A DNA stretch of 64,000 nucleotides from Streptomyces fulvoviolaceus (lineage in GTDB: Bacteria; Actinomycetota; Actinomycetes; Streptomycetales; Streptomycetaceae): the NCBI RefSeq assembly GCF_000718165.1, contig NZ_JOEY01000002.1, positions 124,001-188,000 on the forward strand, read 5' to 3'. Under the pieces are notes generated by a model that had not been told where the DNA came from, did no database searches, and saw nothing but the letters and a program-made list of their open reading frames with translations. Position 1 is the stretch's first letter; each line of letters begins with the position of its first letter. Both the position numbers and the translations under genes were made by a program. Of the stretch, positions 9,549 to 18,351 are shown piece after piece.

Positions 9549-10496
9549 TCAGGAAGCCGCCTCCGGCACCGCCGCCTTCCCCCGCCCCACCTGCGTCCGC
9601 ACCGCCCCCATGCTCGCCGCGATGACCAGGGCGATCGCGAGGGCCTGCAGCACGGACAGGGCCTGGTGCAGGATCAGGAAGCCCGCCGCGGCGGCGACGG
9701 CCGGTTCGAGGCTCATGAGGATGGCGAAGGTGGAGGCGGGCAGGCGGCGCAGGGCGAGGAGCTCGAGGGTGTAGGGCAGGACGGAGGAGAGGACGGCGAC
9801 CGCCGAACCCAGGGCGATCGTGGCGGGGTTCAAGAGCTTCGTGCCCGACTCCGCGATGCCCAGCGGCAGGAACACCAGCGCCGCCACCCCCATCGCCAGC
9901 GCCAGTCCGTCGGCCTGCGGGAAGCGTCGGCCCGTACGTGCGCTGAAGACGATGTACGCCGCCCACATGGCGCCCGCCCCCACAGCGAAGGCCACACCTA
10001 TGGGGTCGAGGCTGTCGAAGCCTCCGCCGCCGAGGAGGAAGACGCCGGCGAGGGCGAGTCCGGCCCACACCGCGTTGACCGCCCGGCGGGACGCCAGAAC
10101 CGAGAGGGCCAGCGGGCCGAGCACCTCCAGGGTGACGGCGGGGCCGAGGGGGATGCGGTCCAGGGCCTGGTAGAAGAGGCCGTTCATCGCGGCCATGACG
10201 AGGCCGAAGACGACGACCGTGCCCCAGTCGGTGCGCGAGTGGCCGCGCAGCCGGGGGCGGCAGATCAGCAGCAGCACGAGCGCGGCCGCCAGCAGGCGCA
10301 GGGTGACCACGCCGAGCGCGCCCGCCCTCGGCATCAGCGTCACCGCCAGCGCGCCGCCGAACTGCACGGAGACACCACCGGCGAGGACCAGGCCGACGGG
10401 GCCCAGGGAACCCCGGCGGCGCGGTGCGCCCACCGGGGTACGGGGGGCGACCGGGGTCGACGAGGTCGGGGCAGCGGCGCTGGGGGTCGTCGTCAC
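9549..10496 (-). CDS. EamA/DMT-family membrane transporter
   Basis: 315-residue drug/metabolite transporter superfamily protein with about ten hydrophobic helices arranged as two EamA repeats; the second starts near VGAGAMWAAYIVFSA and ends with SLEPAVAAAAGFL, the characteristic EamA signature. It resembles RhtA/threonine-homoserine-type exporters. A proline/threonine-rich cytoplasmic N-terminus of about 35 residues precedes the first helix. The GTG at 10496 has GGAAG five bases upstream; the frame extends upstream but through sequence of poor coding character. Two overlapping inverted repeats at 10551-10572 lie in the promoter. Substrate unknown. Confidence 0.87.
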   Translation of the reverse strand: MTTTPSAAAPTSSTPVAPRTPVGAPRRRGSLGPVGLVLAGGVSVQFGGALAVTLMPRAGALGVVTLRLLAAALVLLLICRPRLRGHSRTDWGTVVVFGLVMAAMNGLFYQALDRIPLGPAVTLEVLGPLALSVLASRRAVNAVWAGLALAGVFLLGGGGFDSLDPIGVAFAVGAGAMWAAYIVFSARTGRRFPQADGLALAMGVAALVFLPLGIAESGTKLLNPATIALGSAVAVLSSVLPYTLELLALRRLPASTFAILMSLEPAVAAAAGFLILHQALSVLQALAIALVIAASMGAVRTQVGRGKAAVPEAAS

Positions 10497-10550
10497 GGGG
10501 CTTCCAGGGATCGGCTCGGGCTTCAGGGGCGTTCGTCCATCGTGATGCAC

Positions 10551-10572
10551 TACTCGGTCCAGAGTAATGGAC
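10551..10572. promoter_or_regulatory. overlapping inverted repeats upstream of the EamA transporter
   Basis: TACTC-6 bp-GAGTA (10551-10566) overlaps GTCCA-6 bp-TGGAC (10557-10572). They lie 55-76 bp upstream of the GTG start, a usual operator position. The cognate regulator is not in the window. Confidence 0.35.
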
Positions 10573-10667
10573 TTCGACAGGTGTGTGAACCCGATATACA
10601 GCTGTCCCGCATGCAGCTGTCCCGGCGACTCGGAATCCACGGACGGGTGCCTCGGCGCCGACCCGGT

Positions 10668-11792
10668 TCAGCGGCGGGACATGTACAGATCCAGCGCCTT
10701 GTGCAGCAGCCGGTTGAGCGGGAAGTCCCACTCCCCCAGGTACTCCACGGCCTCGCCGCCCGCGCCGACCTTGAACCGCAGCAGGCCGAGGAGGTGGTTG
10801 GACTCCTCCAGGGTGTCGGTGATGCCGCGGAAGTCGTAGACCGCGGCGCCGAGTTCGTGGGCGTCGGCCATCATGCGCCACTGCATGGCGTTGTTGGGCT
10901 GGACCTCGCGCTTGCGGCCGGTGGAGGCGCCGTAGGAGTACCAGACGTGGTCGCCGACGGTCAGCATGGTGGCCGCGGCGAGGACGTCGCCCTCGTGGTG
11001 GGCGAGGTAGAGGCGCATCCGGTCGGGGTGTTCGGCGGTGAGCGCGCTCCACATGCGCTGGAAGTAGGACAGGGGCCGGGGCAGGAAGCGGTCGCGCTCG
11101 GCGGTCTCGGCGTAGAGCTCGTAGAAGGCGGGCAGGTCGTCGAGCCCACCCCGTACGACCTCCACCCCGGCCTTCTCCGCCTTCTTGATGTTGCGCCGCC
11201 ACTGCTGGTTGAGGCCGCGGTGGATGTCCTCCAACGACCGCCCGGCGAACGGCACTTGGAAGACGTACCGGGGCTGCCCGGCCGCGAACCCGTCCTCGCC
11301 GCCGGGTTCGGTCCGCTGCCAGCCCGCCCTCCGCAGCCGGTCGGCGACGTCGAGGGCCCGCGGTTCGCACGACGTCGCCTCCGCGTCCCGCAGCCGCAGG
11401 GCCGCCGGGTCGGCGATCGCCGCCTTCACCGCGTCCGCGTCCCAACGGCGCACGACGACGGGCGGGCCCATCTTCACGGAGAACGCACCCTGCTTCTTGA
11501 GGTGAGCGAGCATCGGCTCCAGCCAGCGCTCGCCGAGATCGGCCGCGTACCAGTCGATCAGCGGGCCCTCGGGCAGGTAGGCGAGGTACTTCTTCACCCT
11601 CGGCAGCGGCCGGAACAGCACCAGCCCCGCCCCCACGAGCCTGTTCTCCTCGTCGAACCACCCCAGACTCTCCGCCCGCCAGTCCGGCTTCACCTCACCC
11701 CAGGACGGGACCTGCATGTGACTGGCGGAGGGCCGGGCCGCGACGAAGGCGAGGTGCTCGGCGCGGGAGATGGGCTGGAGGCGGAGGGGCAT
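10668..11792 (-). CDS. FemABX-family aminoacyltransferase (peptidoglycan bridge)
   Basis: 374 residues with two GNAT-like halves. Family features include the N-terminal SHMQVPSWGEVK, the PRGP-like region YLPEGPLIDWY, WRRNIKKAEKAGVEV, and the C-terminal YDFRGITD...NHLLGLLRFK block. Members transfer an amino acid from aminoacyl-tRNA to lipid II; Streptomyces uses a glycine bridge on LL-diaminopimelate, so a FemX-like role is likely. The ATG at 11792 follows AAGGAG. No operon partner is evident; the next gene upstream starts 42 bp away. Confidence in the family is high, in the exact bridge position moderate. Confidence 0.88.
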   Translation of the reverse strand: MPLRLQPISRAEHLAFVAARPSASHMQVPSWGEVKPDWRAESLGWFDEENRLVGAGLVLFRPLPRVKKYLAYLPEGPLIDWYAADLGERWLEPMLAHLKKQGAFSVKMGPPVVVRRWDADAVKAAIADPAALRLRDAEATSCEPRALDVADRLRRAGWQRTEPGGEDGFAAGQPRYVFQVPFAGRSLEDIHRGLNQQWRRNIKKAEKAGVEVVRGGLDDLPAFYELYAETAERDRFLPRPLSYFQRMWSALTAEHPDRMRLYLAHHEGDVLAAATMLTVGDHVWYSYGASTGRKREVQPNNAMQWRMMADAHELGAAVYDFRGITDTLEESNHLLGLLRFKVGAGGEAVEYLGEWDFPLNRLLHKALDLYMSRR

Positions 11793-11834
11793 GCGGGGGC
11801 TCCTTCGGGTGGCTGATCTCGTCAGCCTAGGAGG

Positions 11835-12599
11835 TCAGCCACGGCCGTCCCGTGGTCCGAACAGCTCCAGCACCTCCGTGTCCGTGGCACGGGCGTGGAG
11901 AAAGTAGCCGGCCCACTCCGCGATGCCCGGGTACGCGCACTCCGCGACCAGCCGTTCCACAGCCGCCGGGATGTCGTACGCCGTCACCCGCAGGTCGGTG
12001 CCCGGGCCCAGCAGGCACCAATGGGCGCCCGTGCGGCCGTACGGCATCCCGACGCTGCCGGGGTTCACGACCAGGCGGCCGTGCGCGAGGCGGACGTACG
12101 GCATGTGGGTGTGGCCGCAGACCACCGTGCGGACCGTGTCGGGGATCTCCGCGAAGACCTCCGCCCAGCGGTCGAGGCGGGAGTCGACCAGGACGACCTC
12201 CTCGTCGTCGCGGGGTGTGGCGTGGCAGAAGAGGACGTCGCCGAGGCCGCGGATCGAGAGGGTGAGCGTGGCGGGGAGGCCGGCGAGGAACTCGACCTGT
12301 TCGTCGGTGAGTCGGCCGGCGGCGTAGGGGCCGATCGGGTCGGGGATCTCGTCCCGTTCGCCCCTGCGGTACTCGACCAGTTCCCGGTCGGCGTTGCCGC
12401 CGACCCACAGCACGCGCTCCCCCTGCTTCCGCAACAGGTCGAGCACCTCGGCCGGTTGGGGTCCTGCGGTGATGTCCCCGGTCAGCACGATGCGGTCGGC
12501 GGCGGCCACCTCCGGCTCGGCGAGCACCGCTTCCAGGGCGGGAAGCACGCCGTGGATGTCGGAGAGGACGGCGACGCGGTTCAGGGTGGCATCGGTCAT
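11835..12599 (-). CDS. calcineurin-like metallophosphoesterase
   Basis: 254-residue phosphoesterase of the YfcE/MJ0936 type. Metal-binding motifs are in canonical order: SDIHG near residue 13, TGDI, GGNADRE (in place of GNHE), CHATPRDD and GHTHMPYV, then NPGSVGMPY. It is probably cytoplasmic and binuclear, and would hydrolyse phosphodiesters or phosphomonoesters. The ATG at 12599 begins the family-like sequence; an upstream in-frame TTG adds 19 unconserved residues and is less likely. It ends 42 bp before the FemABX gene and may share its transcript. The physiological substrate is unknown. Confidence 0.9.
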   Translation of the reverse strand: MTDATLNRVAVLSDIHGVLPALEAVLAEPEVAAADRIVLTGDITAGPQPAEVLDLLRKQGERVLWVGGNADRELVEYRRGERDEIPDPIGPYAAGRLTDEQVEFLAGLPATLTLSIRGLGDVLFCHATPRDDEEVVLVDSRLDRWAEVFAEIPDTVRTVVCGHTHMPYVRLAHGRLVVNPGSVGMPYGRTGAHWCLLGPGTDLRVTAYDIPAAVERLVAECAYPGIAEWAGYFLHARATDTEVLELFGPRDGRG

Positions 12600-12690
12600 G
12601 GTCCCGAGCCTGGGGACGGGCGGGGCGGTGTGCGGCCGGTTTCGCCCGGCGCGCAACGCCGCCCCGCCCTCGATGCTCAGCCCCCGACGC

Positions 12691-13284
12691 TCAGCCCGTG
12701 CTGTCGGACGCGAAACGGACCGGGATGTACTGGTCGTACAGCCGGTTGTCCGTGGCCGTGAAGTCGGCCCGGGTGACGATCGCGCACTTCACGGTCACGT
12801 CGCAGACGACCCCGTCCGCTATCTCGGGCCGGAGGTTGAGCGTCGTACGGAACGAACCGCCCTCCTCGTAGGGGATGGTGACCCCGGGCGTGCCCGTGCC
12901 GGTGTCGGTGATGCGGCGCCCCGAGCCGTCCGTCGACTCCCGGCCGCCGAGACAGGGGCCGGGCTTCTCGGTGTACGTCGAGGGGTCGCCGACCTTGACG
13001 CTGTCGGGGATCACGCAGAAGGCCAGGAAGATGCCCTGCGCCCGGTTGTAGCCGGTGCCGCCGACGTACGCCGTGCCGCCGTCCGCGGGCAGGACGGTGG
13101 GCGTGGCACCCAGTCGCAGCTCGAACGTCTCGCCGGCGTCCGTGGTGACGGTGCGGTGGGCATGGCCGGACAGCGGGGACTGCGGGGAAGCGCTCGCGGT
13201 GCCGGACAGGGGCAGCAGGGCGACGAGTCCGGCGGCCGTGGCCGCGAGCGCGCCGCGCAGGAGATTCTTGGTGGGGGGTTTCAT
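12691..13284 (-). CDS. secreted neocarzinostatin-like beta-sandwich protein
   Basis: 197 residues with a clear Sec signal peptide: KNLLR basic start, hydrophobic core, cleavage near TASA at about residue 32. The mature part has VYGGTGYNRAQGIF-like sequence and two cysteine pairs (CVIP...CLGG and CDVTVKC). It ends with an ADFTATDNRLYDQYIPV block, also seen in secreted proteins near HtaA-type surface proteins, with an immunoglobulin/neocarzinostatin-like fold expected. The ATG at 13284 has AAAGGACGG nearby. No HtaA gene is adjacent, so a haem-related role cannot be claimed. Two TGATCA sites flank its promoter. Function unknown; extracytoplasmic location is secure. Confidence 0.72.
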   Translation of the reverse strand: MKPPTKNLLRGALAATAAGLVALLPLSGTASASPQSPLSGHAHRTVTTDAGETFELRLGATPTVLPADGGTAYVGGTGYNRAQGIFLAFCVIPDSVKVGDPSTYTEKPGPCLGGRESTDGSGRRITDTGTGTPGVTIPYEEGGSFRTTLNLRPEIADGVVCDVTVKCAIVTRADFTATDNRLYDQYIPVRFASDSTG

Positions 13285-13382
13285 GGGACGGAGTCCGTCC
13301 TTTCGCTTATGCGTTCTCTGTGAACTCCTTGATCACATGCCTAAAACATGACTGATCAGTAGGCAACGTCGGTCAGATCCCT

Positions 13383-16355
13383 TCACGGTTCGCCCACCTC
13401 ATCGCCACGCAGACCCTCCGCCAGCACCTCCGCCAGATGCCGCCCCCGCACCCCGGCCAGCTGTTCCAGCTGCGTCCGGCAGGAGAAGCCGTCCGCCAGG
13501 ACCACCGACCCATCGGCGGCTTTCCGCACCGCCGGCAGCAGTTGTTCCTCCGCGCAGGTCTGCGAGACCCCGAAGTGGCCTTTTTCGAAGCCGAAGTTGC
13601 CGGCGAGGCCGCAGCAACCGCCGGTCAGGTCGCCGGTGAGGCCCGCGGCCTCGCGGAGACGGCGGTCGGGGGCGTCGCCGAGGACCGCGTGCTGGTGGCA
13701 GTGGGTCTGGCCGACCGCCGGGCGGTCCACGCGGGGCGGGGTCCAGTCGGGGGCCAGGCTCTCCAGGGCCTCCGCGAAGGTGAGGACGCTCGCCGCGAGG
13801 CGGGCGGCGCGGGGGTCGTCGGGGAGGAGTTCGGGCAGGTCGGAGCGGAGGGCGGCCGCGCAGCTCGGTTCCAGGACGACGACCGGTGTCCGTTCCTCGG
13901 CGGTCAGTTCGGGCAGCAGATGCGGCTCCAGCAGGTCGAGTGTGCGGCGGAGCACCGCGCGGGCGCGGTCCAACTGGCCCGTGGAGATGTACGTCAGCCC
14001 GCAGCACACGCGGGCCCGGCGCGGCGACCACGCGTGCACGCCGATGCCCGCCAGGTCACCCTCCGCCGTCCGACTCACCTCCGGGACCACCGTCGGCGGC
14101 AGCAGCACTCCCACCCCGGCCGCCTCCAGGACGCGTACGGCGGCCCGGCCCACGGACGGCGACAGGTGCTCGGTGAAGGTGTCCGGCCACAGCAGGACGG
14201 CGTTGCGCGGGCCCTCGGGCCGGACACCCGCCTTCCACTCGACCGCCATCCGCCGCACCTGCGCCCGGAACCTGCGCCGCCACCACCGGCTGAACGTCTC
14301 CGTCGCCACCCGCGGGATCTCCCGCTCGGCCGCGATCCCGCCGAGCCGTTTCGCGACCCACGCCAACGGTCGTACGGCGGCCAGGGCGTTGACCAGCGGT
14401 GCCGTGCGGGTGAGCGCCACCGCACGCAGCCACACCGGCAGCCACCCCATCGTGTAGTGGGCGGCCGGGCGGCGCCGCCCGGCGTAGTGGTGGTGCAGGA
14501 ACTCCGCCTTGTAGGTGGCCATGTCGACCTCGACCGGGCAGTCGGAGCGGCACCCCTTGCAGGACAGGCACAGGTCGAGCGCGTCCCGGACCTCCGTCGA
14601 CCGCCAGCCGTCGGTGACGACCTCGCCCGCGAGCATCTCGTGCAGCAGCCGGGCACGCCCGCGCGTGGAGTGCTCCTCCTCGCCGGTCGCCCGGAAGGAC
14701 GGGCACATGACGGCAGACTCCGACACGGACGTCGTACGGCACTTCGCGACGCCGACGCAGCGGCGGACGGCCGCCGAGAAGTCGCCGCCGTCGGACGGGT
14801 AGCCGAAGACCACGTCCACCGGTTTCCGGGGCAGGACGGAGAAGCGGAGGTTGGAGTCCAGGGGCGCCGGGCGCACCAGCATCCCCGGGTTGAGCAGGTC
14901 GTCCGGGTCCCAGACGCCCTTGGCCCGCTCGAACAGGCCCACCATCTCCTCGCCGTACATCTTCGGCAGCAGTTCGGCCCGCGCCTGCCCGTCGCCGTGC
15001 TCCCCGGACAGCGAGCCGCCGTGGGCCACGACGAGTTCGGCGAGCTCCTCCGAGAAGCGCCGGAAGCGGGCGACCCCCGGCTCCGTCATCAGGTCGAAGT
15101 CGATGCGGACGTGGATGCAACCGTCGCCGAAGTGTCCGTACGGCGTGCCGCGCAGCCCGTGTTCGCCGAGCAGCCCCCTGAAGTCCCGCAGATACGCGCC
15201 CAGTCGGGCCGGCGGCACCGCGCAGTCCTCCCAGCCGGGCCAGGCCTCCGAGCCGTCCGGCATCCGGGTCGCCGTACCGCTCGCGTCCTCCCGGATCCGC
15301 CACAGGGCCCGCTGCCGGGCCGGGTCGGTCACGACCAGCGCGTCGACGACGTCGGCGGCCCGCACGATCGCCTCCGCACGCGCGCGTGCCTCCGCCTCCG
15401 TGTCCCCGCCGGTCTCCACGAACAGCCAGGCGCCGCCCCGGGGCAGCTCGACCGCCGAGGTCACCAGGTCGGCCGCCATGCCCTCCACCGTCAGGGGGCT
15501 GAACGGCAACAACCCGGCCGCGGCCTCGGCGGCCGGGCCCTCGGACGCGTACCCCAGCACGGCGAGCGCACGCGCGCGTGGCGCCTCGACGAGCCCTACG
15601 ACAGCCTCCGTCAGCACACCCAGCGTGCCCTCCGAACCGCAGAAGGACCGGGCGACGTCGGCACCCTTCTCGGGCAGCAGCGCGTCCAGGGCGTATCCGG
15701 AGATACGGCGGGGCAGCTCGGGGAAGCCGGTGCGGAGCCGGGCCAAGTCCCCCTCCACCAGCGCCCGCAGCCCCTCCGGCGCCCCGGCCCACTCCTGTCC
15801 GAGCCGCAGCCGCTCCCCGCGCGCGGTCATGACGTCCAGCTCCCGCACGCTGTCCGCGGTCGTCCCCCACGCCACCGAGTGCGAGCCGCACGAGTTGTTG
15901 CCGATCATCCCACCGAGCGTGCAGCGGCTGTGGGTGGAGGGGTCGGGCCCGAAGCGCAGCCCGTGCGGGGCGGCCGCGTCCTGGAGGCGGTCGAGGACGA
16001 GGCCGGGCTGGACCACGGCCGTACGGGTCTCGGGGTCGATGGACAGCAGGCGGTTCATGTGACGCGTGAAGTCCAGCACCACGCCCGTGCCGGTGGCCTG
16101 CCCGGCGATCGAGGTACCCCCGCCGCGTGGCACGACGGGCACCCCGCGCTCCCGGCACACGGCAAGGACCGCCGCCACGTCGTCGGCGTCTCGCGGCGCC
16201 ACGACGCCCAGCGGGACCCGCCGGTAGTTGGACGCGTCCATGGTGACCAGCGCCCGGGAGGTGACGTCGAAGCCGACCTCACCCCGGACGACCGCACGCA
16301 GTGCCGACTCGAGATCCGTCATGCGTCCAGGATGCATCCGACCACTGACAGTCAC
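13383..16355 (-). CDS. fused FAD-linked oxidase / 4Fe-4S dehydrogenase (GlcD-GlcF or D-lactate dehydrogenase type)
   Basis: 990-residue fusion. The N-terminal half is a PCMH-type FAD domain (RGGGTSIAGQATG, then CTLGGMIGNNSCGSHS) followed by the FAD-oxidase C-terminal domain. Then comes a ferredoxin module (VAKCRTTS...MCPSF and CLSCKGCRSDCPVEVD), and two CCG domains marked by RRARVCCGLTY and GGCCGLAGNFGFE. Such proteins oxidise 2-hydroxy acids (D-lactate, glycolate, D-2-hydroxyglutarate) and pass electrons to quinone. The GTG at 16355 follows AGGGAG, though spacing is short; an ATG at 16322 is the alternative. It is monocistronic, facing away from the conservon. Oxidation of a D-2-hydroxyacid is likely; the precise acid is not known. 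Confidence 0.92.
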   Translation of the reverse strand: MTVSGRMHPGRMTDLESALRAVVRGEVGFDVTSRALVTMDASNYRRVPLGVVAPRDADDVAAVLAVCRERGVPVVPRGGGTSIAGQATGTGVVLDFTRHMNRLLSIDPETRTAVVQPGLVLDRLQDAAAPHGLRFGPDPSTHSRCTLGGMIGNNSCGSHSVAWGTTADSVRELDVMTARGERLRLGQEWAGAPEGLRALVEGDLARLRTGFPELPRRISGYALDALLPEKGADVARSFCGSEGTLGVLTEAVVGLVEAPRARALAVLGYASEGPAAEAAAGLLPFSPLTVEGMAADLVTSAVELPRGGAWLFVETGGDTEAEARARAEAIVRAADVVDALVVTDPARQRALWRIREDASGTATRMPDGSEAWPGWEDCAVPPARLGAYLRDFRGLLGEHGLRGTPYGHFGDGCIHVRIDFDLMTEPGVARFRRFSEELAELVVAHGGSLSGEHGDGQARAELLPKMYGEEMVGLFERAKGVWDPDDLLNPGMLVRPAPLDSNLRFSVLPRKPVDVVFGYPSDGGDFSAAVRRCVGVAKCRTTSVSESAVMCPSFRATGEEEHSTRGRARLLHEMLAGEVVTDGWRSTEVRDALDLCLSCKGCRSDCPVEVDMATYKAEFLHHHYAGRRRPAAHYTMGWLPVWLRAVALTRTAPLVNALAAVRPLAWVAKRLGGIAAEREIPRVATETFSRWWRRRFRAQVRRMAVEWKAGVRPEGPRNAVLLWPDTFTEHLSPSVGRAAVRVLEAAGVGVLLPPTVVPEVSRTAEGDLAGIGVHAWSPRRARVCCGLTYISTGQLDRARAVLRRTLDLLEPHLLPELTAEERTPVVVLEPSCAAALRSDLPELLPDDPRAARLAASVLTFAEALESLAPDWTPPRVDRPAVGQTHCHQHAVLGDAPDRRLREAAGLTGDLTGGCCGLAGNFGFEKGHFGVSQTCAEEQLLPAVRKAADGSVVLADGFSCRTQLEQLAGVRGRHLAEVLAEGLRGDEVGEP

Positions 16356-16467
16356 GGTCTCCCTGTCCAGGGCCTCTCCACATCACCCTCTGCACGCCAT
16401 CCGCCGAGTTCCCTCCCGGAACCTGTGAACGCGTACGGAACCTTCCCAATCCGATCACTAACTCCCC

Positions 16468-16473
16468 TATAGT
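16468..16473 (+). promoter_or_regulatory. candidate -10 box (TATAGT) for the conservon operon
   Basis: TATAGT in an otherwise GC-rich spacer, with TTCCCA 19 bp upstream as a possible -35. It lies just before the MITE-like element, so a transcript from here would carry the element in its 5' leader (about 270 nt to the cvnA ATG). Confidence 0.35.
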
Positions 16474-16486
16474 GACCGCCAGTTGA

Positions 16487-16648
16487 GAGCCTGTGTCACA
16501 TCCCCAGTCGGATCAGCGCACGTCGTCTGGTGCGTGCGATCGCAAGGCGCCGGAGCGCCCTCGTGGCGGAGCCACGTGGGCGTTTCGGCAACGCGGCGAG
16601 CGTGCGTGCCAGGCGGCGGGCGCCCGGCTGGGGATGTGACACAGGCTC
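16487..16648. mobile_element. MITE-like element with 21-bp perfect terminal inverted repeats and TGA target duplication
   Basis: The left end 16487-16507 (GAGCCTGTGTCACATCCCCAG) is the exact reverse complement of 16628-16648. The interior halves are also imperfectly complementary (CTGG, TCGC, CGCCC and CGTGG blocks), so the whole 162 bp can fold as one hairpin. Both ends are flanked by TGA (16484-16486 and 16649-16651), a 3-bp duplication as made by IS5-type transposases. It has no coding capacity. It sits between a likely promoter and cvnA. Confidence 0.75.
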
Positions 16649-16746
16649 TGAGCACCAGGTGTCGCTTCTCGCCCAGGAAAACGGCCAAGGACGACAGCGG
16701 ACCTTCGATCAAGGACGACCGAGGACCCCTACCGAGGACCCGATTC

Positions 16747-18351
16747 ATGACCGCCCCCAGCCTTCCCGGCGAACGACTTCCCGGCGAACGACCCACCTTC
16801 CGCACCCTCGCTCCCGCCCCGCTGCTCACCGCCGTCCTGGCCGCCTGCGCGGTCGGCGGCGCGGTCGCCCTGGCACCCGGCCCGGTACGCGTCCCGCTCG
16901 CGTGCGGCGCCGCGGTCGGCGCCCTGCTGCTCACCGCGGCCGTCGCCGTGGCCGCGCACGCCGTCCAGACCGCCCGGATCACCCGCCGTCGGCTGGAGGC
17001 CGTCACCCTCGACGCCGGCCGGTTGTCGCAGGACCAGGCCCGGCAGAGCGCGGAGTTCGACCAGGAGCGCGTGCGCCTGACCGAGGAACTGACCCACGAG
17101 CAGGCCCGGCTGACCGCGGAACTCACCAGGGAACGCGCCGGGCTCACCGCCTCCTTCACCGAGGAGCGCACCCGCCTCACGGAGGAGAACGCCGAGGAAC
17201 GCGCCCGCCTCACCGCCGAGAACGCCCGCCTGACCGAGCGGGCCCGCCGGGCCGACCAGGACCGCGCCGCCGCCGTCTCGGCGACCGCCAACGCGGCGGG
17301 CCGTATGCAGGCCCTGGCCACCGGCATGCTCGCCGACCTGCGCGCCATGGAGGAACGGCACGCCGACGAGGACGTCCTCGCCGACCTCCTCCACCTCGAC
17401 CACCGCACCGCGCAGGCGGGCCGGCTCGCCGACTCCGTCGCCGTCCTCACGGGCGCCCGCTCCGGCCGCCGCTGGGCCCGCCCCATCGCCATGGAGTCGA
17501 TCCTGCGCGGCGCGATGGGCCGTATCAGCGGCTACCAACGCGTGCGCGTGCACTCCGCCAGCGAGGCCGCCGTCGCCGGACACGCCGCCGAGGGCGTGAT
17601 GCACGCGCTCGCCGAACTCCTCGACAACGCGGCCACCTTCTCGCCGCCGACCGCCGAGGTGCACGTGTACGTCGAGGAGGTGCCCGCCGGCATCATCGTG
17701 TCCGTCGAGGACAGCGGCCTGGTCATGGGCGAGGTCCAGCTGCGCCGCGCCGAACGCGCCGTGTCCGGCGACACCGACGAGCTCGGCGGCCTCACCGGCA
17801 CCCGGCTCGGCCTCGCGGTCGTCGGCCGGCTGGCCCGCAAGTACGGCCTCAAGGTGTCCTACCGGCCGTCCGCGCGCGGCGGCACCGGCGTCCTGGTGCT
17901 CGTCCCGCAGGACATCCTCGTGCCGCACCCGTACGCCGAGCGCCCCCAGGACGCGCTCACACTCCCGGAGCCCCCGGCACCGGCCGCCGAGCAGCCGCAG
18001 GTGTCGTACGACACCCACCAGGCCGCCACCGACGAGGACCCGGATCCGGTCCCCTCGCACGAGGCCGCTGACCGCAGCGCCGACACCCTCCCCGACGGCC
18101 TGCCCAAGCGCCGCCGGGGCCGCGCCCTCGCCGAGGCCGAGCGCGAACGCACGCGCGCGCGTGCCGCCGACTCGGCCGCCCCCGAGCCGCGCCCCGCCCC
18201 CGCGGAGGACGACGCCCTGGTCCGCGCCACCCGCTTCAACAGCTTCCGCCAGGCCGTACGCGGCTCGGCCCCGGACGACCGGGCGACTCCCGAACCCACC
18301 GTCCCCGCCCCGCACGCCCACTCGCACCAGGAAGGCGACCCCACGTCATGA
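16747..18351 (+). CDS. cvnA: conservon CvnA: membrane sensor with histidine-kinase-like ATPase domain
   Basis: 534 residues. Two hydrophobic helices (about 26-42 and 50-70) anchor the N-terminus. They are followed by a long coiled coil in which residues about 107-161 form five 11-residue repeats of the type ERxRLTxExxx, then a HATPase domain with the N-box LAELLDNAATFSPP and the nucleotide-lid region VEDSGLVMG. The C-terminal 150 residues are proline/alanine/arginine-rich and disordered. In characterised conservons CvnA acts as a membrane receptor-like partner of the CvnB-D GTPase module. The ATG at 16747 has GAGGA upstream; the frame is open through the MITE but that is non-coding. The stop overlaps cvnB by four bases. 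Confidence 0.93.
   Translation: MTAPSLPGERLPGERPTFRTLAPAPLLTAVLAACAVGGAVALAPGPVRVPLACGAAVGALLLTAAVAVAAHAVQTARITRRRLEAVTLDAGRLSQDQARQSAEFDQERVRLTEELTHEQARLTAELTRERAGLTASFTEERTRLTEENAEERARLTAENARLTERARRADQDRAAAVSATANAAGRMQALATGMLADLRAMEERHADEDVLADLLHLDHRTAQAGRLADSVAVLTGARSGRRWARPIAMESILRGAMGRISGYQRVRVHSASEAAVAGHAAEGVMHALAELLDNAATFSPPTAEVHVYVEEVPAGIIVSVEDSGLVMGEVQLRRAERAVSGDTDELGGLTGTRLGLAVVGRLARKYGLKVSYRPSARGGTGVLVLVPQDILVPHPYAERPQDALTLPEPPAPAAEQPQVSYDTHQAATDEDPDPVPSHEAADRSADTLPDGLPKRRRGRALAEAERERTRARAADSAAPEPRPAPAEDDALVRATRFNSFRQAVRGSAPDDRATPEPTVPAPHAHSHQEGDPTS
17065..17229 (+). repeat. five tandem 33-bp units encoding an 11-residue coiled-coil repeat in CvnA
   Basis: Residues 107-161 of CvnA read as five consecutive units starting ERVRLTEELTH, EQARLTAELTR, ERAGLTASFTE, ERTRLTEENAE and ERARLTAENAR. 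Hendecad periodicity predicts an almost straight, slightly right-handed coiled coil between membrane and ATPase domain. Confidence 0.8.

Noticed and set aside
13329..13358. IdeR/DmdR iron box before the secreted neocarzinostatin-like gene
   Set aside because: Only half of the TTAGGTTAGGCTCACCTAA consensus can be imagined (TTTAGGCATG); symmetry is absent.
16483..16746. N-terminal extension of cvnA through the MITE-like element
   Set aside because: The frame is open but the sequence is the inverted-repeat element; the family-like protein starts at the ATG at 16747 with its own ribosome site.
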